Shown here: positions 7,174 through 16,186 of the stretch, one piece after another
Position numbering within the stretch: the stretch's first letter is position 1
Layout of the letters: each line of letters begins with the position of its first letter
From: Litorilinea aerophila
Lineage (GTDB): Bacteria > Chloroflexota > Anaerolineae > Caldilineales > Caldilineaceae
Assembly: GCA_945905745.1 (NCBI GenBank)
Contig: CAMDQF010000021.1
Coordinates: 1 to 37,619 of the forward strand
Reading direction: 5' to 3'
DNA: 37,619 bases
Translations under genes and position numbers: made by a program
The notes under the pieces: model-generated
Database searches by the model: none
Seen by the model: only the letters and a program-made list of their open reading frames with translations
Told to the model about the DNA's origin: nothing

Positions 7174-10026
7174 ATGATGCGGGAAACCAGTCAAGCCGAA
7201 CAATTTACCAAAGACATACAGGGCTGGGGTAAGGCGCTCCAGTTTGCGATCTGGCTGCTTTTCGGCACGATCTTTCTGGCTGCCTGCCAATCTTCTACTC
7301 AATCCATCGGCCCCCGCCCGGCCCTGGAACTCTCCGCGGTGGTCGAAGCCTATTTCCAGCAATACCAACCCGGCCCCCTGCCCCGGGTTTTCCAAACCAC
7401 CTATCTCTACGCCAGGGATGGCACGCTGCTGACCGAACTCTACGACGAGGGACGGCGCACCTGGGCTAAAATCGACCAGATTTCCCCTTTCCTCATCGAT
7501 GCCACCATCGCCACGGAAGATGCCACTTTCTTCACCAATACGGGTGTAGACCCGGCCCGCATTGCCGGCGCGGCCCTGCAAAATATGCAGGGGGAGGGCG
7601 TCGTCTCTGGGGCCAGTACCATCACAATGCAGTTGGCCCGCAACCTCTTTCTGGGCTATGACGAACGCTACGACCAGAATCTGGATCGTAAAATTCTGGA
7701 AGCCGGTCTGGCTGCGGAGCTGACCAATGCCTATACGAAAAACGAAGTGCTGGAGATGTATCTGAATCTCCTCAACTACGGCCATCTGGCCTATGGACCG
7801 GAGGCCGCGGCCCAGGTCTATTTTGGCAAATCCGCTGGGGACCTGACCCTGGCCGAGGCGACTCTCCTGGCCGGAATCCCCCAACAGCCCGCCAATCTAG
7901 ACCCTCTCCTCAATTTTGCAGGAGCGAAAGAGCGGCAGAAGATTGTCCTGGCTCTGATGGTGCGCCACGGTTTTTTGAGCGAAGCCGAGGCCAACGCGGT
8001 CTATGCCGAGGCAGTCATCCTCAACACAGCGACGGAAAGTCAGAACGCGACGGCCCCCCACTTTGTCAATTTTGTGATCGGGCAACTGGAGTCCCGCCTG
8101 GGCAGCGAATATGTGCGTCGGGCCGGTCTGCACATCTACACTACGCTGGACCCGGCCCTGCAAGCCGCGGCCCAGGAGGTGGTGACGAGCGAATTCGCCA
8201 AATTGCAGGGACGCTTTGACAACAACAACGCGGCGCTGGTGGCCCTGCTCCCGACCACAAACGATATTCTGGCGATGGTAGGCAGCCTGGACTTTTTCAA
8301 CGAAGAGATCGACGGCCAGGTCAATGTGGCGACCAGTCTGCGCCAGCCCGGCAGTTCCATCAAACCGATTCTCTACGCCACCGCGCTCAACGACAATCTG
8401 ATCAGCCCGGCCACAGTCATTTGGGACACCCCCATCACCTATACTGTCGGAGCGAACCAGACCTACACCCCCCTCAATTATGACCGCGGGATGCACGGCC
8501 CGGTGACGGCCCGGGCCAGCCTTGCCAACAGTTACAACATCCCCGCTGTCAAACTGCTGGATGGAGTGGGCGTAGCCCGGATGTTGGAAAGCGCCCAGGC
8601 CATGGGGCTACTCAGCCTATCTCGGGGGCCGGAGTGGTACGGGTTGAGCCTGACTCTTGGCGGCGGCGAGGTGACACTGCTCGATCTGGCGACGGCCTAT
8701 CAGACCCTCGCCAACGGGGGCCGCTATCTGCCCCCCCGCTACATCCTCGCCATCAGCGACGGCACAGGCCAGTCTTTGTGGGAGGATGCGGACCTGACCG
8801 GTGTCCAGGTCATCTCCGAGGCCGCGGCCAGTCTGACCACCGACATTCTGAGCGACAATCCGGCCCGCACGCCCATGTTCGGGGCTAACAGCTACCTGAC
8901 CTTGGACCGGCCTGTGGCGGCCAAGACCGGCACCACCGACGACAACCGGGATGCCTGGACAATGGGCTACACCCGCTATCTGGTCGCTGGCGTCTGGGTG
9001 GGCAACACCGATGGGCGGCCAATGAACAACGCCACCGGGGCATCCGGGGCTGGCCCCATCTGGAATGCATTTATGCGCCGTGTCAATGGGGACCCAGACC
9101 TGCTGGCCCGGATCGACGCGCCGGCTGATCTTTCGGCCTGGGAATTCCCCCTGGCGGAAGATGTGGAGTTGCGTGAAGAATGCCCGCCTGGTCTCACCTG
9201 TCGGCGGGGAGGCGGCGAACTTTTCAGCAAAGTCTGGCTGGAAGCAACGGGCGAAGCTGGCCCGCTCTCCGACACAGTTGTGCGGGCAGCCTCGGCGCCG
9301 GTCTATGCGGACCGGGGCGAGGGGGGACGGCTGGTGGGCTACTGCGGCTATGAGCAGGGAGCCACCCGTTCCCTATTGCGTCTACCCGCCGGTTTTGGCC
9401 TGCCCGAAAAGCTGACGGAAGGTGAATCAGCCCCAGCCGCTGCACAAAGCGACAACTCAGCAGCCGAAGCTCTGACCCCGGAACGTCAACGGGAGATCGC
9501 CGGGGCAGTGGCGTGGATTCTAAGCGCGGGCGGGCGGGTCTATTGGGGGCCGTGCGATGGGATGGAGAGCCTGGCCCTGGGAGAAGGGGTGCAACTCTCG
9601 ATTGACTTGGCCGCGGCGGGCCAGGAGGATATTGCGGAAACGGCTGGCGAGGGCGCAGTGGCCGTAGGCAGCCCGGCAGTGACCGGCGACTACCTCTATA
9701 TTCTCAATCAGCCAGTCTGGCATGACACCAACTGTCCCGGCGGCTATGTGGTGGGGCAGGTGTTGAATTGGGATGGCGCGCCGGTAGCCGGGGTGCGTCT
9801 GGAATTGGCCGACGCCTGGGGCAACCGCTACACGGCCTTCAGCAAAGCCGGGGCGAGCGACGCGGGCCAGTTTGATTTTCCCCTCTTCTCGGCCACGCCC
9901 CAAACCCTCTACCTGACTGTGCTGGATGGCGGCGGCAACCCAGCCAGCCCGGCGATTCCCGTGCTCCACAATGTGGATCCGGCCAGCACTTTTCCCTGCC
10001 ATCACGTAATTGTCAAAGGCGGATAG
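7174..10026 (+). CDS. Class A penicillin-binding protein, second copy
   Basis: Tandem paralogue of the preceding PBP, about 950 residues. The N-terminus ends in a lipobox-like LAAC (Cys38 from this start). GT51 catalytic Glu115 is in EDATFFTNTGVD, with Asn replacing the usual His as in the first copy. The transpeptidase has SSIK with Ser394, a SYN motif and KTG at 584-586. The C-terminus differs from copy one: the LysM pair is missing, and from about residue 840 there is an Ig-like/carboxypeptidase-regulatory-like beta domain (GGYVVGQVLNWDGAPVAGV). Both copies keep a CPPGxTCR motif after the transpeptidase domain. Start choice is uncertain: ATG 7174 has GGAAGA upstream and gives a normal signal region, while a GTG at 7096 is also open. 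The two genes may have diverged in where they act on the wall. Confidence 0.9.
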   Translation: MMRETSQAEQFTKDIQGWGKALQFAIWLLFGTIFLAACQSSTQSIGPRPALELSAVVEAYFQQYQPGPLPRVFQTTYLYARDGTLLTELYDEGRRTWAKIDQISPFLIDATIATEDATFFTNTGVDPARIAGAALQNMQGEGVVSGASTITMQLARNLFLGYDERYDQNLDRKILEAGLAAELTNAYTKNEVLEMYLNLLNYGHLAYGPEAAAQVYFGKSAGDLTLAEATLLAGIPQQPANLDPLLNFAGAKERQKIVLALMVRHGFLSEAEANAVYAEAVILNTATESQNATAPHFVNFVIGQLESRLGSEYVRRAGLHIYTTLDPALQAAAQEVVTSEFAKLQGRFDNNNAALVALLPTTNDILAMVGSLDFFNEEIDGQVNVATSLRQPGSSIKPILYATALNDNLISPATVIWDTPITYTVGANQTYTPLNYDRGMHGPVTARASLANSYNIPAVKLLDGVGVARMLESAQAMGLLSLSRGPEWYGLSLTLGGGEVTLLDLATAYQTLANGGRYLPPRYILAISDGTGQSLWEDADLTGVQVISEAAASLTTDILSDNPARTPMFGANSYLTLDRPVAAKTGTTDDNRDAWTMGYTRYLVAGVWVGNTDGRPMNNATGASGAGPIWNAFMRRVNGDPDLLARIDAPADLSAWEFPLAEDVELREECPPGLTCRRGGGELFSKVWLEATGEAGPLSDTVVRAASAPVYADRGEGGRLVGYCGYEQGATRSLLRLPAGFGLPEKLTEGESAPAAAQSDNSAAEALTPERQREIAGAVAWILSAGGRVYWGPCDGMESLALGEGVQLSIDLAAAGQEDIAETAGEGAVAVGSPAVTGDYLYILNQPVWHDTNCPGGYVVGQVLNWDGAPVAGVRLELADAWGNRYTAFSKAGASDAGQFDFPLFSATPQTLYLTVLDGGGNPASPAIPVLHNVDPASTFPCHHVIVKGG

Positions 10027-10036
10027 AAAAGCTCCT

Positions 10037-11365
10037 ATGCACGCTCCTTCCCGCACGCATTTTCGCGGCTTTTCCCTGCTATTGGTCGCTCTGCTGGCCT
10101 TCGGCGTGACAGCCTGGACATCCCACGCCACGGATGCAGCCCCGGCCAGCCAAGAAATCGATACGGCCACGCCCACGGAGACTGTCACGTCCACGGAGAC
10201 TGTCACGTCCACAGAGACAGCAACGCCTACGGAGACAGTGACCCCGACGATCACACCGACGCCGACCGTCACGCCCACCAAAAATCCCTTACGCACAGAA
10301 ATCACCTTCCCCAAGGCCAGAGACGTTCTTTTTGGCACTGTTCAGATCGAAGGAGCTGCCTATCTGGACCTCTATCGAGAGTTCCAGCTATACATTTCTC
10401 CGGCCAACGCCGAGCAGTGGAGTTGGCTGACAACAGGCAGCACAGTGGTGCGCGACGGTGTGTTCTACATTTTCGACACCCGCCAGCTGCCCGACGGTTT
10501 CTATGATCTGCGTCTGCGCGCGGTCAACCAACGCAGCAACTATACGGAGACTTTTGTGCGGGGTGTGGAGATTCGCAATGTCAATCCGCCCACCCCGACA
10601 CCGACCGCAACGCTGGCCGAGGGCCAGATCCCCCCGGTCGTCTCTCCGCTGGAGACGCCCACAGTCACCCTCACCCCAGATACCAGCAGCTTCGTTCCGG
10701 GCGGTCAGGGCATCTATGAGCCACGGAACGGAGAGACACTAAAAAGCGTTCAACCGATTGTGGGGACGGTGAACAGCCGGGAGGGCCGACGTTTTCAGCG
10801 CTACGAACTCTATTTTTCCCGGGCTGGTATGGACAATTGGCAGTGGATCTACGCCAATCAGCAGGAGTATTTCCAGGATGTGATCTACCGGTTGGATACA
10901 TCCCGTCTTGCCAATGATGGCTACGATCTGCGCCTGCGCATTGTCTATCGAGACAGCAACTACGACGAATTCTTTGTGCGCAATCTGAAAGTAGCCAATG
11001 ATACAGCCCTGGTCAGCAGCGGGCCGACCCTGCGCCTGCAGAGTCCGGCCTCCGGGGCGCTGGTTGCCGGGCAAATGGACATCCGGGGGACGCTGATTCA
11101 CCCCCGGTTGAGCCGCTGGGAACTCTATTGGGCAGCGACGGATGGCAAACCAGATGAGCAGCGGGATTGGCTGTTGCTCTACACCGGCGACTATCAGGTA
11201 TTGGATGATCTGATCGCCCGGGTTGATCTGGGCCAGGTTGTGCCTGGGCGCTATGATGTGCGGGTGCGGCTGGTTCAGTGGGACGGGAATTACGAAGATG
11301 CGTTTATCCGACGATTGCTTGTCGCTCTGCCTACGGCTGCGCCGCCCCCCGTCGTGCATCGCTAG
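10037..11365 (+). CDS. Secreted protein with three beta-rich repeats
   Basis: I do not recognise a named family. The 442-residue protein has a signal-like segment FSLLLVALLAFGVTAW near the N-terminus. A Thr/Pro/Glu-rich linker (about 36-83) is encoded by short tandem DNA repeats. Three repeats of about 95 residues (about 85-185, 225-322, 330-435) follow. Each repeat has a GTV/GTL strand, a WELYW or FQLYIS-type strand, an aromatic W in the middle and ends in GxYDLRLR...NYxExFVR. The pattern suggests an extracellular Ig-like or fibronectin-like fold. The gene starts 10 nt after the second PBP stop and is probably co-transcribed, which suggests an envelope-associated role such as binding wall polymers. 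I chose ATG 10037; an upstream start at 10010 would overlap the PBP gene. Confidence 0.8.
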   Translation: MHAPSRTHFRGFSLLLVALLAFGVTAWTSHATDAAPASQEIDTATPTETVTSTETVTSTETATPTETVTPTITPTPTVTPTKNPLRTEITFPKARDVLFGTVQIEGAAYLDLYREFQLYISPANAEQWSWLTTGSTVVRDGVFYIFDTRQLPDGFYDLRLRAVNQRSNYTETFVRGVEIRNVNPPTPTPTATLAEGQIPPVVSPLETPTVTLTPDTSSFVPGGQGIYEPRNGETLKSVQPIVGTVNSREGRRFQRYELYFSRAGMDNWQWIYANQQEYFQDVIYRLDTSRLANDGYDLRLRIVYRDSNYDEFFVRNLKVANDTALVSSGPTLRLQSPASGALVAGQMDIRGTLIHPRLSRWELYWAATDGKPDEQRDWLLLYTGDYQVLDDLIARVDLGQVVPGRYDVRVRLVQWDGNYEDAFIRRLLVALPTAAPPPVVHR

Positions 11366-11402
11366 AAAGGCAGATTTTGACAACGGTTATCGTCGGGTAG
11401 AG

Positions 11403-11431
11403 TTGGATGCAAGGCCATCCGATAGTATAAT
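11403..11431 (+). promoter_or_regulatory. Promoter of the first LysM-fasciclin gene
   Basis: TTGGAT (11403-11408) and a perfect TATAAT (11426-11431) are separated by 17 nt. The resulting leader is about 140 nt, unusually long for this window. It contains a small hairpin TTTGGG/CCCAAA. Confidence 0.6.
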
Positions 11432-11579
11432 AATCGACTGTGAATTGGTCTTCTGATCCTGTATTTGGGGACAGAATCCCAAAGACATTTTCAAGAGTAT
11501 GTCGTGTGATATTTGTTTGCCGCAGGCAGCCCCAATGTGTTGTCCGGCAATTGTAATCCATTTCCCCTTGGAGGAAAGA

Positions 11580-13493
11580 ATGAAGACAAAATCAATGAGT
11601 AAGGCCGTTAGCCTGCTCGTGCTATTGGCTCTGTTGGTGGGCGCGTTTGCCCCCGCCGTCAGTGCGCAGAGTACAGCCGTGGCTGCCAGCAGCGTAAAGG
11701 GTCTGTTGAGCGATACTGGCTCCAAACACTACCTGAGCTTGAAAGTGCTGGACCCAACCAAATCCGTCAAAGTGGTGATGGACTATCGCCAGGACAGTTC
11801 CGCCCTGGATGGTGGCGCGGGCTTCTACATCTTTAACGAAGAAGGCTTTGCCCGCTTTGTAACAGGCGCTAACCCGAACGAGACAAACCTGGCCACGGGC
11901 GCGCTGAACAGCAAGGACGGCCTGAAGCAGAAGATCGCCATCATCAGCGATCCGGTCGGCACCTTCAGCCTTGTGGCCTATAACGACTCCAACACAGCCC
12001 TGGACTACACCCTGACCGCCGAGAACGCGCTGATTGTGGATGATTCCGGCGAACAGGTAACGAACCCTGCGGCAGCAGCCAGGGAAGTTGTAGCGGTGGA
12101 GACAGAAGCAGCAGCGACGCCCGCTCCTGCGGTGACTGTCGCCGCGACCACAACCGTCAGCGAAACCGTGGCCGCTACCCCCACTGCCACCCCCGCCCCG
12201 CGCACTGTGACACCGGCGACCATTGCCCGGGCCGAGTCCTTGCAGGGCGACCTGGCCGAGCAGTTTGCCAAGCACTACTTTGATCTGGCCGTTGGCGACA
12301 TCAATAAGAGTGTCGAGATTTCGCTGGTCTACGATCCTCAGGATCAGCCAAAGCTGGACAATGGCTTCAATGTCTATGCCTTCACATCGGATCAGTTCCA
12401 GACGATGATCCGCAGCCGCCAAACACCCAGCCAGGCGGCCAACACTGCGGCGGGTACACTGACGACAGTGGGCGGGCAGAAGGCGTTGAAAGCGACTATC
12501 AACAGCCCCTTTGCCATCTACACACTGATTGTGAGCAACGACTCGACCGTCCCCGTTTCCTACACCTTGACCGTCAAAAACGGTCTGCTGGTGGATGCCT
12601 CTGGGCAGTCCAACACAGCCAAAGCACTGGTGACAACTTCTGAGGGCGCAACGGGAACCACGAGCGCCGCCAGAGGGACGACCATAGCCGCCACGACAAC
12701 CACAACCACAACCGTCAAAGCGGACCCGACCGTGGCCGCAGGCACAGTCTATGTGGTCAAGTCCGGTGACACCATCGCCACCATTGCCCGGGCCGCCTAC
12801 GGTGATGTGAATCTGTGGGATGAACTCTGCGCTTTCAACAGTCTGGCGAATTGTGACCGCATCGAAGTCGGCGACCAGATCACTGTACCCGCCAAAGCGG
12901 AACTGGGCACGGGTTCCGTGGCCGCGCCTGTCGCTGCTACGACACCGACGACTACAACCGTTCCCGTAGCGGCGACAGAGACCATAACGACAACGACACC
13001 GGTGGAGGCTACGACGCCTGTCACGACGACGGCGCCCGTCACAACGACGGCGCCTGTGACGACCACCACCCCGGCCGCGACGGGTGCCGGCACGATCATC
13101 GACGTAGCCACCAGTGCCCGGCAGTTTGAGATTCTGCTCCTGGCCCTGTCGCTCTCTAACCTGACTGACGGGCTGAAGGGTGCTGGTCCGTTCACCCTCT
13201 TTGCCCCGGCAGATGCCGCCTTTGCGGGTCTGCCAGAGAAGACCCTCGATTCTCTGCTGGCTGACACTGCACAACTGGCGAAAGTGCTTCAGTTCCATGT
13301 GGTGCCGCAGAAACTGACCGCGGCCAATATCACTGACGGTATGTCCGTCACAACGCTGATGGGCGAGACGCTGACCTTTGCAGTCTCCGGCGGCAAAATC
13401 ACTGTCAACGGTGCCAACATCAACGCCACCGAACTGCCCGCCAGCAATGGCACGGTCTTTATCATCGATTCAGTGCTCTTACCTGCTCAGTAA
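11580..13493 (+). CDS. Secreted LysM-fasciclin protein, paralogue 1
   Basis: Exported protein of 637 residues. The signal peptide (1-29) ends in AVSA before Gln30. Two related beta-rich repeats (about 38-156 and 219-340) share GFYIFNEEGF-like and DNGFNVYAF-like strands and end in YTLTxxNxLxVD. A LysM domain (about 388-437, VYVVKSGDTIATIARAAYG) should bind peptidoglycan or chitin-like glycans. After a Thr-rich linker a C-terminal FAS1 domain (about 505-637) has the H1 motif FTLFAPADAAF and the H2 motif NGTVFIIDSVLL; such domains mediate adhesion. ATG 11580 is preceded by a strong GGAGGA Shine-Dalgarno. Two paralogues lie downstream at 16187 and 22620. A wall-bound adhesin or matrix protein is the likely role, inferred from the domains. 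Confidence 0.9.
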   Translation: MKTKSMSKAVSLLVLLALLVGAFAPAVSAQSTAVAASSVKGLLSDTGSKHYLSLKVLDPTKSVKVVMDYRQDSSALDGGAGFYIFNEEGFARFVTGANPNETNLATGALNSKDGLKQKIAIISDPVGTFSLVAYNDSNTALDYTLTAENALIVDDSGEQVTNPAAAAREVVAVETEAAATPAPAVTVAATTTVSETVAATPTATPAPRTVTPATIARAESLQGDLAEQFAKHYFDLAVGDINKSVEISLVYDPQDQPKLDNGFNVYAFTSDQFQTMIRSRQTPSQAANTAAGTLTTVGGQKALKATINSPFAIYTLIVSNDSTVPVSYTLTVKNGLLVDASGQSNTAKALVTTSEGATGTTSAARGTTIAATTTTTTTVKADPTVAAGTVYVVKSGDTIATIARAAYGDVNLWDELCAFNSLANCDRIEVGDQITVPAKAELGTGSVAAPVAATTPTTTTVPVAATETITTTTPVEATTPVTTTAPVTTTAPVTTTTPAATGAGTIIDVATSARQFEILLLALSLSNLTDGLKGAGPFTLFAPADAAFAGLPEKTLDSLLADTAQLAKVLQFHVVPQKLTAANITDGMSVTTLMGETLTFAVSGGKITVNGANINATELPASNGTVFIIDSVLLPAQ

Positions 13494-13566
13494 AAGAGAG
13501 TGGATATTGGGTAATTGTCAGTTCGTGTGACTATTCGATATCCACTATCTGCTATCTACTACCAAT

Positions 13567-13606
13567 AAAGTAACGCCCTCGCACTCTACGCGAGGGCGTT
13601 ACTTTT
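13567..13606 (+). terminator. Terminator after LysM-fasciclin paralogue 1
   Basis: A 16-bp perfect stem (AAAGTAACGCCCTCGC at 13567-13582 with its complement at 13590-13605) and a 7-nt loop are followed by a short T-rich tract. It lies immediately before the -35 box of the helicase gene. Confidence 0.85.
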
Positions 13607-13608
13607 GC

Positions 13609-13637
13609 TTGTGATTACCGTACATTTGTGCTAAACT
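13609..13637 (+). promoter_or_regulatory. Promoter of the DinG-type helicase gene, leaderless
   Basis: TTGTGA (13609-13614), a 17-nt spacer and an extended -10 TGCTAAACT (hexamer 13632-13637) end 7 nt before the ATG at 13645. Transcription should therefore begin at or within a base or two of the start codon; there is no Shine-Dalgarno. Confidence 0.7.
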
Positions 13638-13644
13638 GTGGCCT

Positions 13645-16140
13645 ATGCAACGCAACCCATTCTCCCCCGAATTTAACCCCGGCCCGGCTGTGGACAGTCT
13701 GGATGATCCCTTTGGCGATTGGGATTTAATGGATGAGGATGGCCCCCCAGCCGACGAAGAGGAGGGGGCGCATCAGCACCACCCCTCGCTCCTGGAGACG
13801 ACCAATCTGGCCGACTTCTTTGGCGCGGGCGGTCCCTTGGCCCAGGTACTAGGTGGGTATGAACTGCGCCCTAGCCAGTTACAGATGGCCGAAGCCGTCA
13901 AGCAGGCTGTGCTGAACAAGCGCACTGCGCTGATTGAAGCCCCCACCGGCACAGGCAAATCCATCGCCTATCTCTTGCCCGCTCTGCTCAGCGGGCGCAC
14001 AGTTGTCATCGCCACCGCGAATAAATCCTTGCAAAGCCAGCTCTATACAAAAGACATCCCCTTTCTGCGCCAGGTGTTGAAGAAAGATATTTCGGCTGTG
14101 CTGGTCAAAGGACGCAGCAATTTCGTCTGCACGCTGAAATGGGAGAAGGAGAAGCAAGAGCAGCGGATGCTGGCGCTGTATGACCGGGAGAACGAGCAGA
14201 TCGCCTTTTTGCACAAATGGCTGGATACCACCGACACCGGCGACGTGGACGATCTGCCTTTCCTGCTGGAAAGCGACCTGCGCCCCCGGCTGGTCAGCTA
14301 CCCGGACGACTGCATCCACCGCAACTGCCCCCACTTCAACGACGCTTGCTTTGTCAATTTTATGCGGGACAAAGCCCGCCAGGCCCAGGTGTTGATCACC
14401 AATCACCACCTGCTCCTCACTGCCCTCCAACTGGGCGAGATGGGCTATGGCATCCTGCCCGAAGGCTCGATTTATGTGGTGGACGAGGCCCACCAGCTGG
14501 AAGCCACAGCCACTTCTGTCTACGAGGTGGAGGTAAGCGACTACGCGCTGGCCCAACTACTGACCCACAACACCTTCAAAGAACACGTGGACGCCGACCG
14601 GTTGGACGAACTGCGCATGCAGAGTCTGCTCGCCTTTTCCGAGGCGGACCGGTTGAGCAACGAAAATGTCTTTCGCATCGAGCCGAACTTGGAAGGGCTG
14701 AAAAGCCTGGCTGGTCAGGTCAAAGCTCTGCAAGACGAGATGCGGCTAAAAAATCCCTATCAGAAGGCCGACGAACCGTCCAACCCGACCCCGGACCCCA
14801 AAGACCCCAAAGACCCCAACGCCCAGGCCAAGGCTCATTACGAACTGGCCCTGACAGGGTTGGGTTCGCTCTGTGCCAAACTGGAGGCCGTGGCAACCAG
14901 CAAGCATGACGAACGGATGGTGCGCTACGCCGAGCGGGTGCGGGGACAGCGCATCAGCCTGCGTCTGCACGCTGCCCCCATCGACCCCGCCGGTCTGCTG
15001 CAGGAATATCTCTTTGGACTCGAAGAAAAGAGTGTGATCTGCACCAGCGCGACACTGGCTACCGACCGCCATTTCGAGCATTTCAAGGCCCGCTGTGGTG
15101 TAGAGGAAGGCTCCATCGATCTGGTGGTGGATACGGTCTTTGACTACCCCAACCAGGCCCTGCTCTACCAGCCCTCACTGCCTGCCTACGACTGGCGGGC
15201 CAAAGATATCTACTACAATGCGGTCTCTGCCGAGATCGAACGGCTATTGGAAGCCAGTCGGGGGCGGGCACTCTGTCTCTTTACCAACTGGAGCGGGTTG
15301 CAGCATGTGCGTGAAGGTCTGGCCCAAAGCATCTGGCCCATGCGCGCCCAGGGCGACTACCCCCGGGATGCGCTGCTGGAGTGGTTCAAAAAAACACCCC
15401 ACAGCGTTCTGTTGGCAACCAAATCCTTCTGGGAAGGTGTGGACCTGCCCGGCGACGATCTAAGTCTGGTGGTGCTGGACAAAATGCCCTTCCCCACCCC
15501 TGGCGATCCCCTGCACAGCGCGCGCATGAAAGTGCTGGACGACGCGGCCCAGGGCAGCAGCTTTGGCAAATATATGCTGCCGCTGATGGGGCTGGCCTTG
15601 AAACAGGGCTTTGGACGGCTCATCCGCCGCACGGATGACAAAGGGGTAGTGGCGATTCTGGACGAACGGCTGACCAGCAAGAGCTATGGCCGTCAGGTGC
15701 GCAACGATCTGCCCCCGGCCCGTTTCAGCCGCACTTTTGCGGACGTGCATCGCTTTTTCAAAGATGCCCTGACCAGCAAAGCTGACTTTGCCCTGAATGT
15801 GCAAGCCATCCAGGAGGAGGAGAACGATCCCATCACCTGGCGTTGGCGGCTGTTGCGTTTGCAGGACGGCAAGGCCGACGGCGAAGAGGGCACTCTGCGT
15901 CGGGGGGATCGGGTGGATGCGGAAATCCACGCCGCGGTGGAGGGGCTGAAGAATCTGCGCACCCGCATCAGCGGCGCGGGACGCACCACCCACAGTTTCG
16001 GTGTGGAACTGCGTTGCGACGCCGAGACCGAAGCGGCTCTGGCCGCTGGAGAGATCGACAGCAGTCTGCGCAAACGCTGGACGAATGAATGTGCGGTCTG
16101 GGGTAGCCTGGATGTGGTCGGGCTGGTAAAATTGAAATAG
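13645..16140 (+). CDS. dinG: DinG/Rad3-type Fe-S DNA helicase
   Basis: Superfamily 2 XPD/Rad3-like ATP-dependent 5'-3' helicase of 831 residues that would act on R-loops, D-loops or damaged DNA. Walker A is APTGTGKS at 99-106 and Walker B is VVDEAH with DEAH at 280-283. Between them four cysteines (162, 223, 228, 235) fit the 4Fe-4S cluster that the family needs. Helicase domain 2 has SATLATD, LLATKSFWEGVDLPGD and the motif VI arginine pair in QGFGRLIRRTDD. The N-terminal exonuclease domain of Gram-positive DinG is absent; instead there is an acidic, proline-rich 60-residue leader. An unusual C-terminal extension of about 110 residues follows the conserved core. The gene has its own promoter, and LysM-fasciclin paralogue 2 follows after 46 nt with no terminator between. 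Confidence 0.92.
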   Translation: MQRNPFSPEFNPGPAVDSLDDPFGDWDLMDEDGPPADEEEGAHQHHPSLLETTNLADFFGAGGPLAQVLGGYELRPSQLQMAEAVKQAVLNKRTALIEAPTGTGKSIAYLLPALLSGRTVVIATANKSLQSQLYTKDIPFLRQVLKKDISAVLVKGRSNFVCTLKWEKEKQEQRMLALYDRENEQIAFLHKWLDTTDTGDVDDLPFLLESDLRPRLVSYPDDCIHRNCPHFNDACFVNFMRDKARQAQVLITNHHLLLTALQLGEMGYGILPEGSIYVVDEAHQLEATATSVYEVEVSDYALAQLLTHNTFKEHVDADRLDELRMQSLLAFSEADRLSNENVFRIEPNLEGLKSLAGQVKALQDEMRLKNPYQKADEPSNPTPDPKDPKDPNAQAKAHYELALTGLGSLCAKLEAVATSKHDERMVRYAERVRGQRISLRLHAAPIDPAGLLQEYLFGLEEKSVICTSATLATDRHFEHFKARCGVEEGSIDLVVDTVFDYPNQALLYQPSLPAYDWRAKDIYYNAVSAEIERLLEASRGRALCLFTNWSGLQHVREGLAQSIWPMRAQGDYPRDALLEWFKKTPHSVLLATKSFWEGVDLPGDDLSLVVLDKMPFPTPGDPLHSARMKVLDDAAQGSSFGKYMLPLMGLALKQGFGRLIRRTDDKGVVAILDERLTSKSYGRQVRNDLPPARFSRTFADVHRFFKDALTSKADFALNVQAIQEEENDPITWRWRLLRLQDGKADGEEGTLRRGDRVDAEIHAAVEGLKNLRTRISGAGRTTHSFGVELRCDAETEAALAAGEIDSSLRKRWTNECAVWGSLDVVGLVKLK

Positions 16141-16186
16141 ATGTTGAACCAAAAATAAAATCAAAACAGAAAAGGTCTATGGTTTT

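Noticed and set aside
10168-10270. Short repeats resembling a repeat array (ACGGAGACTGTC units)
   Set aside because: They are in frame and encode a Thr/Glu/Pro linker; there are no spacers, so this is not a CRISPR array.
11622-13298. Minus-strand open frame of 558 codons opposite the LysM-fasciclin gene
   Set aside because: It is antisense to a gene with clear domains; composition is Gly/Arg/Cys-rich as expected of a shadow of Thr/Ala-rich coding DNA.
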